DNA of 49,969 nucleotides, taken from assembly GCA_032718475.1 (NCBI GenBank), contig JAUCBJ010000086.1, forward strand, positions 1-49,969, read 5' to 3'. Positions 48,101 through 49,969 of the stretch are shown here, in pieces; position 1 is the first letter of the stretch; every line of letters starts with the position of its first letter. Both the position numbers and the translations under genes were made by a program. The notes beneath the pieces were generated by a model. That model saw only the letters and a program-made list of their open reading frames with translations. It was not told where the DNA came from and made no database searches. The DNA comes from Nemertoderma westbladi. Lineage: Eukaryota; Xenacoelomorpha; Nemertodermatida; Nemertodermatidae.

Positions 48101-49969
48101 TACTCTACTAGTGTTTACTCTACTTGTGTTTACTCTACTAGTGTTTAATCTACTAGTGTTTACTCTACTAGTGTTTACTCTACTAGTGTTTACTCAACTA
48201 GTGTTTACTCTACTTGTGTTTACTCTACTAGTGTTTACTCTACTAGTGTTTACTCTACTAGTGTTTACTCTACTAGTGTTTACTCTACTAGTGTTTACTC
48301 TACTAGTGTTTACTCTACTAGTGTTTACTCTAATTGTGTTTACTCTACTAGTGTTTACTCTACTATTGTTTACTCTACTTGTGTTTACTCTACTAGTGTT
48401 TACTCTACTTGTGTTTACTCTACTAGTGTTTACTCTACTAGTGTTTACTCTACTAGTGTTTACTCTACTAGTGTTTACTCTACTAGTGTTTACTCTACTT
48501 GTGTTTACTCTACTAGTGTTTACTCTACTAGTGTTTACTCTACTAGTGTTTACTCTACTAGTGTTTACTCTACTAGTGTTTACTCTACTAGTGTTTACTC
48601 TACTTGTGTTTACTCTACTAGTGTTTACTCTACTAGTGTTTACTCTACTAGTGTTTACTCTAATTGTGTTTACTCTAATTGTGTTTACTCTACTAGTGTT
48701 TACTCTAATTGTGTTTACTCTACTATTGTTTACTCTACTAGTGTTTACTCTAATTGTGTTTACTCTACTAGTGTTTACTCTAATTGTGTTTACTCTACTA
48801 GTGTTTACTCTACTAGTGTTTACTCTATTAGTATTTACTCTACTAGTGTTTACACTACTTGTGTTTACTCTACTTGTGTTTTCTCTACTAGTGTTTACTC
48901 TAATTGTGTTTACTCTACTAGTGTTTACTCTACTAGTGTTTACTCTAATTGTGTTTACTCTACTAGTGTTTACTCTAATTGTGTTTACTCTACTAGTGTT
49001 TACTCTACTAGTGTTTACTCTATTAGTATTTACTCTACTAGTGTTTACTCTACTAGTGTTTACTCTACTAGTGTTTACTCTACTAGTGTTTACTCTAATT
49101 GTGTTTACTCTACTTGTGTTTACTTTACTAGTGTTTATTCTACTTGTGTTTACTCTACTTGTGTTTTCTCTACTAATGTTTACTCTATTAGTGTTTACTC
49201 TACTAGTGTTTACTCTACTTGTGTTTACACTACTTGTGTTTACTCTACTAGTGTTTACTCTACTTGTGTTTACTCTAGTAGTATTTACTCTACTAGTATT
49301 TACTCTACTAGTGTTTACTCTACTAGTGTTTACTCTACTAGTGTTTACTCTAATTGTGTTTACTCTACTAGTGTTTACTCTACTAGTGTTTACTCTACTT
49401 GTGTTTACTCTACTAGTGTTTACTCTACTAGTGTTTACTCTACTAGTGTTTACTCTAATTGTGTTTACTCTACTAGTGTTTACTCTACTATTGTTTACTC
49501 TACTTGTGTTTACTCAACTAGTGTTTACTCTACTTGTGTTTACTCTACTAGTGTTTACTCTACTAGTGTTTACTCTACTAGTGTTTACTCTACTAGTGTT
49601 TACTCTACTAGTGTTTACTCTACTAGTGTTTACTCTACTAGTGTTTACTCTACTTGTGTTTACTCTACTAGTGTTTACTCTACTTGTGTTTACTCTACTA
49701 GTAGTTTTACTCTACTAGTGTTTACTCTACTTGTGTTTTCTCTACTAGTGTTTACTCTACTAGTGTTTTCTCTACTAGTGTTTACTCTAGTAGTATTTAC
49801 TCTACTAGTGTTTACTCTGCTTGTGTTTACTCTACTAGTGTTTACTCTACTAGTGTTTACTCTACTAGTGTTTACTCTACAAGTGTTTACTCTACTAGTG
49901 TTTACTCTACTAGTGTTTACTCTACTAGTGTTTACTCTATTTGTGTTTTCCTATGTAATTTCAGGATGT
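18069..49969 (+). CDS. SPAG17: Sperm-associated antigen 17 (SPAG17/PF6), 5' part, six exons
   Basis: Central-pair (C1a projection) protein of motile cilia and flagella. Exons: 18069-18158, 19043-19183, 41688-41812, 41949-42066, 44556-44781 and 49965-window end. All junctions are GT-AG and phases agree (0, 0, 2, 0, 1). The joined N-terminus starts MPPKRNK and contains [43 protein letters not shown], a Lys/Gly-rich linker, then [20 protein letters not shown] and [13 protein letters not shown]. The last two blocks match vertebrate SPAG17 closely as I know it, and the first matches its N-terminus at equal length. Introns are 884 bp, 22,504 bp, 136 bp, 2,489 bp and 5,183 bp. The 22.5-kb intron hosts AP-3 delta, a LINE and a PLA2 gene. 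The rest of this very large gene lies outside. An extra exon between exons 2 and 3 cannot be excluded, because the vertebrate linker there is somewhat longer. Confidence 0.88.
19043..19183 (+). CDS. SPAG17: SPAG17 exon 2
   Basis: Follows the acceptor TTGATGCAG and ends AAGGAG before GTAAGT; 47 codons, phase 0 on both sides. It encodes [20 protein letters not shown] and onwards to REKLFKE. Confidence 0.85.
20344..20680. repeat. 20-bp minisatellite made of self-complementary units
   Basis: About 17 copies of a CACGAACCACTGGTTCACCC-like unit. Each contains GAACCA-C-TGGTTC, a 6-bp-arm palindrome around one base. It lies in SPAG17 intron 2. The ORF over it (20492-20803) only translates the unit. 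Confidence 0.93.
20901..20972 (+). pseudogene. Short reverse-transcriptase relic
   Basis: One frame reads [20 protein letters not shown] then KL, a clear match to the RT motif A pattern 'FxDxxKAFDxVxHxxLxxKL' of LINE elements. The catalytic Asp of motif A is replaced by Glu in this relic. The frame does not extend as RT on either side, so this is an old fragment. Confidence 0.6.
21385..21465. repeat. Hairpin module (GGTCCCGGACAATTCGGTCC type), left copy
   Basis: CCCGGACAATTCGGTCCC is followed, after about 16 T-rich bases, by its inverse, GGGACCGAATTGTCCGGG. The same arrangement is at 24165-24345, on the far side of the nested DNA transposon and RTE copy. Confidence 0.8.
21466..22595. mobile_element. 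Non-autonomous DNA transposon with about 70-bp TIRs
   Basis: The left end (about 21470-21545: ATTGGTACTATATAATGGTG, GAATGTTCTAGAACCTTAAT, GGTAGCTAGTGTTTTTTTA) and the right end (about 22505-22590: AAAAACACTAGCTACACCTT, AATGTTCTCGAACACTTACC) are inverted copies. The interior has no transposase and is largely a T/G-rich tandem repeat. A further inverted copy of the same end lies at 24111-24136 after the RTE insertion, so the region is nested. Confidence 0.7.
22050..22490 (+). repeat. Degenerate T/G-rich tandem repeat
   Basis: Many copies of a roughly 20-25-bp unit like GAAAATGTATTTGTTTTGGGG, drifting to TTTGGTGTTGAATAATTTG in the second half. Regular GGGG runs spaced by T-rich DNA. It is internal to the DNA transposon. 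Confidence 0.85.
22640..24060 (-). pseudogene. RTE-type non-LTR retrotransposon, RT and C-terminal part, broken
   Basis: Read from 24054 downwards, it shows [49 protein letters not shown] and [14 protein letters not shown] in one frame. [10 protein letters not shown] follows in a second frame (23543-23316) and [20 protein letters not shown] to the end in a third (from 23347). The RT catalytic motifs FVDFFKAFD and FADD are visible, but at least two frameshifts separate them and the endonuclease is missing (5' truncation near 24060). The 3' UTR seen in other copies is also missing. It is the longest copy of this family in the window. Confidence 0.85.
24160..24350. repeat. Hairpin module, right copy, with expanded GACCGAATTGTCCGG repeat
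   Basis: Same hairpin as at 21385-21465, but the right arm is amplified into about five direct copies of GGGACCGAATTGTCC. The arm and its inverse can pair in many registers. Confidence 0.85.
24440..27370. other. SPAG17 intron 2 sequence, repeats only
   Basis: It contains an inverted pair around CTATAGGGGTTTTC (24678) and GAAAACCCCTATA (24850), repeated CTGTCTGTCCG-type short repeats (24590-24620), and two plus-oriented transposon termini (GGGGCGAGCC at 25806; GTGGGGCGAGCCACCTAGTG at 26801). A dispersed repeat (TTTATTGTTTTGGTTAGAAT) near 26625 recurs at 40733, 41537 and 46138. No gene recognised. Confidence 0.45.
27389..27755 (+). pseudogene. RTE-type retrotransposon C-terminal end, different subfamily
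   Basis: A 112-codon frame starting [20 protein letters not shown] encodes the same C-terminal block as the other RTE copies ([18 protein letters not shown]), but with clearly different codons and residues, hence another subfamily. It ends in GATCATCATCATC, a short-repeat tail typical of RTE elements. Strongly 5'-truncated. Confidence 0.8.
27756..28188. other. Intronic AT-rich stretch, nothing recognised
   Basis: Short AT-rich sequence between the RTE relic and the 21-bp minisatellite. No ORF or repeat I can support. Confidence 0.4.
28190..28750. repeat. 21-bp minisatellite, about 26 copies
   Basis: The unit is GTAACATTGCAGTAACAGTTT with few changes. Because 21 is a multiple of 3, it gives open frames on the minus strand in all three phases (MLQTVTA, LLLQCYK and NCYCNVT repeats), which I regard as artefacts. 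It lies about 430 bp beyond the AP-3 delta stop codon. Confidence 0.95.
29063..29068 (-). terminator. Polyadenylation signal candidate for AP-3 delta
   Basis: AATAAA on the minus strand, about 110 bases after the stop. A second one lies at 29035-29030. Confidence 0.45.
29179..32955 (-). CDS. AP3D1: AP-3 complex subunit delta-1, complete single exon
   Basis: Large subunit of the AP-3 adaptor, which sorts cargo from endosomes/TGN to lysosomes and lysosome-related organelles. The frame is 1258 codons. The likely true start is the second in-frame ATG at 32934 ([17 protein letters not shown]), which lines up with the vertebrate start. The adaptin N-terminal helical trunk covers about residues 10-590, with [11 protein letters not shown]-type text (here [20 protein letters not shown]), [15 protein letters not shown] and [33 protein letters not shown] lies near 610-635. 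The Lys/Glu-rich hinge has four EPSGKSP-type repeats at about 912-943, and the ear domain runs from about 1018 to the end (ending [15 protein letters not shown]). Vertebrate AP3D1 genes have many introns; this one has none, yet it is intact, so it looks like a functional retrocopy or an intron-stripped locus. It is nested antisense inside SPAG17 intron 2. The hinge/ear half is far GC-richer than the flanks, which creates many spurious overlapping ORFs. Confidence 0.95.
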   Translation of the reverse strand: MQMQPSVMALQRVKSSVERVFDKNMSDMIRGIRANKDNESKYVMQCIEEIKHELKQNNIDGKANAIQKLTYLQMLGYDISWAAFNIIEVMSSPKFTFKRIGYLAAVQSFHDDTDVIMLTTNMIRKDVTSQHIYESGISLAGLSCFMTADLAKDLVNDLLSLLTSTRPYLRKKAILVLYKVFLKYPESLRPAFLRLKEKLEDPDAGVQSAAVNVICELARRNPKNYLFLAPTFFKLMTGSTNNWMLIKIIKLFGALTPLEPRLGKKLIEPLTNLIHSTSAMSLLYECINTVVAVLISISSGMSHQNASIQLCVQKLRILIEDSDQNLKYLGLLAMSGILKSHPKSVQAHKDLIMTCLDDRDESIRIRALGLIYGMVSRKNLMEIVKKLMVHMDKSEGTSYRDELLCKIIDICSQSNYQYISNFEWYISILVELTKMEGTRHGLVIASQMMDVAIRVRSIREYAVQQMAAMISNEGLLVTATTASDSHGLPQVLYAAAWIAGEFNEFLPTPRETLLGLVEPRVTSLPGNVQSIYVHNALKLYARLVGDAEAAGDAAVAMELTDEMVGRLPVFVDSPYLEVQERGCVALQMLKYVRKAQGRGEWVGEVVGGLFVGELNPVAPKAQRKVPVPEGLDLDRWINAEPVEEPAEERGGGWRGEFVATEEERKYVEVDEEELERRRRQRRSEQKENPHYLKQSVGRKVEKEESVVPPPVVRLSKKDVTIPLSIPGFTRTSEEYEKVRKKVKKNRKKKGKYASSSEEEDIPAMHVVDIVAEELPEDAKSTDEEVEDENDPHRRLDVPLDAPLGDGDVLPIRGHRDAGGLKGSRGGEKGGEDGSLAGEKGRKKRRKSAGLKGFEVSEGKKGKKKGKQHREVEVEDPKEVEEATEERKTESPTEPKQSKRSGRKSSRKPSEKTSEPSGKSPEPSGKSPEPSGKSPEPSGKPSEPSMDDIDFWLTPEKVAKEDGVKDKEDKKTEKVEVEEPPSRKKKHKKLKKKTRSRDDVEEIEGTVEPAEELVVEEEMPALSSYKLLAESKTVRMDYDLRCLPSSTDQLVVSVLFRNLTDGSQLKNLELNVLDSLNAKLSRDRPGEGIRPEFQLPPGTANEAGLRFTVAAIGVAQTLRGTLTLTALNREDGSSTSEKLDFKLPLRCSAFLTGSPISADRFADLLAGTQLSDKSSVVLTHPALSFPVLLAHLSFFLRLHVVERIGDTASLYGVSVRDDHLCLLVKCQPDGKVSLNAKSSDSQFLSSLLEECKTLITTMP
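33155..33306. mobile_element. Short foldback MITE upstream of AP3D1
   Basis: ACATACTTGTGTGTAAAGTA...CTTTACAGTGTGATGATCC is inverted as GGATCAGAACACTGTAAAG...TTGCAACAAGTATGTAT; arms are about 45 bp and the loop about 50 bp. It lies about 200 bp upstream of the AP3D1 start, in its likely promoter region. Confidence 0.75.
33572..33678. mobile_element. Second short foldback MITE upstream of AP3D1
   Basis: ATTGTTTACGTGGAATCCAA...GTTAAGTAATGTCC pairs with GGACATTACTTTACGCCGTC...CCACGTAAACAAT; arms are about 45 bp and the loop about 15 bases. No ORF. The sequence is unrelated to the MITE at 33155. Confidence 0.8.
34160..34732 (+). CDS. LINE ORF1, C-terminal part (nucleic-acid-binding type)
   Basis: Open from 34160 to the TAA at 34730-34732, without an ATG; the first possible start is GTG at 34241, so the N-terminus is missing. 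It shows [20 protein letters not shown], then [16 protein letters not shown] and [20 protein letters not shown]. This is the RRM-like/CTD arrangement of LINE ORF1 proteins ('nvvi.Gl' ... 'iyin.DLT'). The tail is Ala/Pro/Gln-rich. The last codons contain the frameshift heptamer TTTAAAC. Confidence 0.7.
   Translation: MCTKHWQTGQLGQPDAGRLNVNEVDQEVDKRQKRARNVTITGLQIEDGKTAIECLSSLLENDFDVPASQSSVSIVSQLPARDNKPARITVQLSSVELASNILQTKKKLKNSHNYRNVYINRDLTRFQAREQFLRRESRRNACSRPGRLVSNDNHVGTMGASATIPQPIASSVPGAAPAATGMQESQELLN
34723..34729 (+). promoter_or_regulatory. Putative -1 ribosomal frameshift site (TTTAAAC)
   Basis: ORF1 reads CTT TTA AAC TAA. The heptamer T-TTA-AAC has the X-XXY-YYZ form in the ORF1 frame and ends directly at the stop. 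Slipping one base back gives TTT AAA CTA AAT, which continues without a stop for 22 codons into ATG AAT AAA of ORF2, passing the conserved [12 protein letters not shown] weak GGG/CCC stem follows at 34737-34750. I saw no clear pseudoknot. Confidence 0.6.
34801..37557 (+). CDS. LINE ORF2: endonuclease and reverse transcriptase, intact
   Basis: 918 codons from the first ATG, but the same frame is open and conserved upstream to 34723 (NAQSIMNKL belongs to the endonuclease start), so the natural protein is longer. The endonuclease (about residues 1-215) shows [31 protein letters not shown] and [10 protein letters not shown], carrying the expected catalytic Glu, Asp and His. The RT (about 440-700) shows [45 protein letters not shown] and [12 protein letters not shown], with the catalytic Asp residues present. 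The C-terminal region ([20 protein letters not shown], then [13 protein letters not shown]) is CR1-like. No stop or frameshift is visible, so it may be recently active. Confidence 0.93.
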   Translation: MNKLCDITELLSNTNCNIVAVTETWLHEAVPDALLTHGTRFRVFRKDRLDRGGGVAIFVSSDIKCVQTPIPNKFNELEVISIDIIGDIPSRFICAYRPDYINDQHHKNNLLCECLAELTDTTIPCAITGDFNLREFNWVDFTHPSNALYQSFADLVLEASLSQLQLKPTRKDSVLDLVFSTDDNHVSGVDTNIPFGSSDHDTVEFLITSPTQAIIPDHTDGYYDFKNGDYNQFGLFLRTVNWKDLFTSCSSVTELWEIFSTTLKKGIDLCIPFKKFANSGKKKYYPAYVHQLQRTKKLLWRRRNSPGGKEAYKHAADEVSKAVFRAACVRETKILTSGDRSSMFKFVNSKRKTNSGIGPLKYNGDIILDDAVKASIFADVLSENFTSDNNTIHPLPRKVPINVKLDKVPFDPVTVLKMLKKLKPKSSRTPDGFPCLLFSNLACNLAAPLSAIFKASFEYHSLPPVWLTAVVIPSFKKGDPLDAYNYRPISLTCIACKVMEMCIKDEICRYLLLHKLISRSQHGFLEKRSTCTQLLECTADWLKLIDDKNNLDIIYIDYAKAFDSVVHSKLISKLTSYGIGGNLLAWIAAFLSGRTQRFVVGACFSKVCDVISGTPQGSVLGPVLFLIFINDLPQLVDIITCKLFADDVKLYAPSKESHLLQCSLSKLGDWAADWQLSVAAHKCSVVYVGKNNQKASYKLCEKSLKEDKECKDLGLMICSDLKFDSYCKQQAHKACKIINMIFRCFNSAHLVSILVAYKSFVRPIVEYCTPVWSPYQQGSINKLEKVQRYFTRRLFSRCKIDSNYSYMQRLGFLKLESLQERRIANDLKMTFGIVNNYVNVDFDQFFCYARQGGLRGHKFKLFQRRSRLKIFNEFFSNRVVSIWNSLPSSLVEAKSKSEFSRKLKNVDLVRYCTFDGAP
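37869..39090. other. Intronic stretch rich in TAGGCCTA and CAGT/CTGT repeats
   Basis: No gene. It holds a run of 21 C at 38132-38152, eight copies of TAGGCCTA, and short CAGTCAGAC/CTGTCAGCC-type repeats (38400-38920). It lies directly upstream of the PLA2 gene and would include its promoter, but I see no certain TATA element. Confidence 0.5.
39091..39636 (+). CDS. Group XII-like secreted phospholipase A2
   Basis: 181 codons, single exon. Secreted PLA2 enzymes hydrolyse the sn-2 ester of phospholipids with Ca2+. A hydrophobic signal segment (residues about 4-26, [19 protein letters not shown]) starts the protein. The Ca-loop region has NGCGAYG near residues 76-82, a weaker loop, as group XII enzymes have. 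The catalytic block [13 protein letters not shown] gives His100 and its neighbouring Asp, followed by [15 protein letters not shown]. The end, [18 protein letters not shown], matches the DSQ-ACRC end of PLA2G12A as I know it. The Cys-rich core is complete, so it should be functional. It is nested in SPAG17 intron 2 on the same strand. Vertebrate PLA2G12A has introns, so a retrocopy origin is possible. AATAAA follows 89 bases after the stop. Confidence 0.9.
   Translation: MNGMMYLVATIRITIFLVIASSSSYANTSFTGIFKQVVDLFSNVIERITDLDDVIDCTYCRDGQLIARKDHLPTANGCGAYGIEKYISDIPILKECCDAHDLCYDNCGAPKRGCDRTFFECLTRVCDMLSRSTQWEEDIHSNCIKVAGVIRRATSVLACETYINSQKRACRCINSTGSADL
39725..39730 (+). terminator. Polyadenylation signal of the PLA2 gene
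   Basis: AATAAA in CATAAATAAAACTATTTC, 89 bases after the PLA2 stop. Since it lies in the sense direction inside a SPAG17 intron, it could also end SPAG17 transcripts early. Confidence 0.55.
39740..41687. other. Rest of SPAG17 intron 2: repeats, no gene recognised
   Basis: 19 consecutive G at 40618-40636. A dispersed repeat at 40700-40760 (AGCAGGTTACAGTGG, AACCAAAACAATAAACTA) recurs inverted at 41530-41580. A direct duplication lies at about 41305-41385 and 41408-41482 (ACCCTCTAAATACC...TTTGATTTATATTTTACTTG). ORFs at 39906-40223 and 40231-40467 have no protein-like features. Confidence 0.5.
41688..41812 (+). CDS. SPAG17: SPAG17 exon 3
   Basis: Acceptor TATACCCAG, donor GTCAGT. Encodes [20 protein letters not shown], then the [20 protein letters not shown] part, ending in phase 2 (AG|A, Arg). 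Resembles the APLYYEV region of vertebrate SPAG17. Confidence 0.83.
41949..42066 (+). CDS. SPAG17: SPAG17 exon 4
   Basis: Acceptor TTTGTTTACAG. Encodes [20 protein letters not shown] and ends [11 protein letters not shown] before the donor GTTAGT (phase 0). The last 30 bases of this exon plus its donor are the founder of the tandem array that follows. Confidence 0.88.
42037..44017 (+). repeat. 40-bp tandem array duplicating the exon 4 splice donor
   Basis: About 40 copies of a 40-bp unit made of ACATCAGTTACATCAAAAGG + CGGTAAG|GTTAGTACCTAAA. The first copy is the real exon 4 end. The array runs 42037-42379, is interrupted by about 335 bp of other sequence (42380-42714), and continues 42715-44017. 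Most copies keep a donor-like GGTAAG|GTTAGT; others have GGAAAG|GTTAGT. Read on in the exon frame, each unit meets TAA four codons after the donor. A few copies have 1-8-base indels. Confidence 0.95.
44556..44781 (+). CDS. SPAG17: SPAG17 exon 5
   Basis: Acceptor TTCTGCTCTTTAG, donor GTTAGT, phase 0 in and phase 1 out. Encodes a Lys/Gly-rich linker, then [20 protein letters not shown] and [20 protein letters not shown], the best-conserved SPAG17 block in the window. Confidence 0.93.
44793..45170 (-). pseudogene. RTE-type retrotransposon 3' end, just after the exon 5 donor
   Basis: Minus-strand frame 45100-44855 encodes [20 protein letters not shown] and onwards to [10 protein letters not shown], with a few differences from the 22640 copy. 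The 3' UTR (AATGCAGCTGCAATGCAGCA) and the TAGTAGTAGTA tail end about 12 bases after the SPAG17 donor. Truncated near 45170. Confidence 0.82.
45171..46810. other. SPAG17 intron 5, non-coding
   Basis: AT-rich, no gene recognised. It holds another copy of the dispersed repeat (AACCAAAACAATAAACTA near 46138) and several phrases around GGGTGTTTTGCC/GGTGTATTGCC (45381, 45530, 46575, 46728), probably from one dispersed repeat family. Confidence 0.45.
46815..49945. repeat. 15-bp minisatellite, roughly 200 copies, up to the intron end
   Basis: The unit is TTTACTCTACTAGTG, with TTGTG or AATTG variants, continuous over about 3.1 kb. Since 15 is a multiple of 3 and the unit has no stop in one frame, it gives a 994-codon ORF of VFTLL repeats. 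That ORF spans an intron and is not a gene in my view. The array ends about 20 bases before the acceptor of SPAG17 exon 6. Higher-order structure is visible: blocks near 47401-47460 and 48825-48880 share the same rare variants. Confidence 0.97.
49965..49969 (+). CDS. SPAG17: SPAG17 exon 6, first bases only
   Basis: TTTTCCTATGTAATTTCAG is a strong acceptor. The window ends five bases later. Phase 1 from exon 5 gives GGA TGT.. across the junction. Confidence 0.6.

Noticed and set aside
46734-49718. 994-codon ORF of VFTLL repeats, like a giant hydrophobic protein
   Set aside because: It is a translation of a 15-bp minisatellite (multiple of 3, no stop) lying inside SPAG17 intron 5. The unit drifts without sparing codon third positions.

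Overview
This is animal nuclear DNA: spliced genes with GT-AG introns, several classes of transposable element, long minisatellites, and AT-rich intergenic and intronic sequence. The gene set (the axonemal protein SPAG17, an AP-3 delta adaptin, a group XII secreted phospholipase A2, a fibrinogen-domain secreted protein and a gustatory-receptor-like 7TM protein) fits a ciliated invertebrate. The 8-mer TAGGCCTA recurs 20 times by my count and ACCGGT is also common. My impression is a marine invertebrate deuterostome (echinoderm or hemichordate-like), but the species is not determined.

Layout. 1-1201 (minus): 5' part of a BEL/Pao-like LTR retrotransposon, with a probable LTR at 896-1201, a small leader ORF, and a gag ORF running off the window edge. 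1530-2460: repeat cluster with hairpins. 3450-5284 (minus): two-exon gustatory-receptor-like gene whose single intron is almost exactly one TIR transposon. 5401-12500: repeats only (long foldback element, 21-bp satellite, TIR termini, tRNA-derived SINE, repeats carrying a CTCF-like motif). 12640-14639 (minus): secreted fibrinogen-related gene. 15600-17070: RTE-type retrotransposon relics.

18069-49969 (plus): the 5' part of SPAG17 (six exons seen, the last cut by the window end), which fills the rest of the window. Its second intron is 22.5 kb and contains nested DNA transposon and RTE copies, a complete intronless AP-3 delta gene on the opposite strand (29179-32955), a nearly complete Jockey/CR1-superfamily LINE (34160-37868), and an intronless group XII PLA2 gene on the same strand (39091-39636). 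Its fourth intron carries about 40 tandem copies of its own exon-intron junction. Its fifth intron carries about 3.1 kb of a 15-bp minisatellite that ends about 20 bp before the acceptor.

Best leads: (1) a canonical -1 frameshift heptamer, TTTAAAC, directly before the ORF1 stop of the LINE, in the frame that joins an AUG-less ORF2 start; (2) the transposon that coincides with the receptor intron (introner-like); (3) decoy splice-donor and decoy splice-acceptor arrays in two consecutive SPAG17 introns; (4) nesting of two or more genes in one SPAG17 intron; (5) the over-represented palindrome TAGGCCTA.
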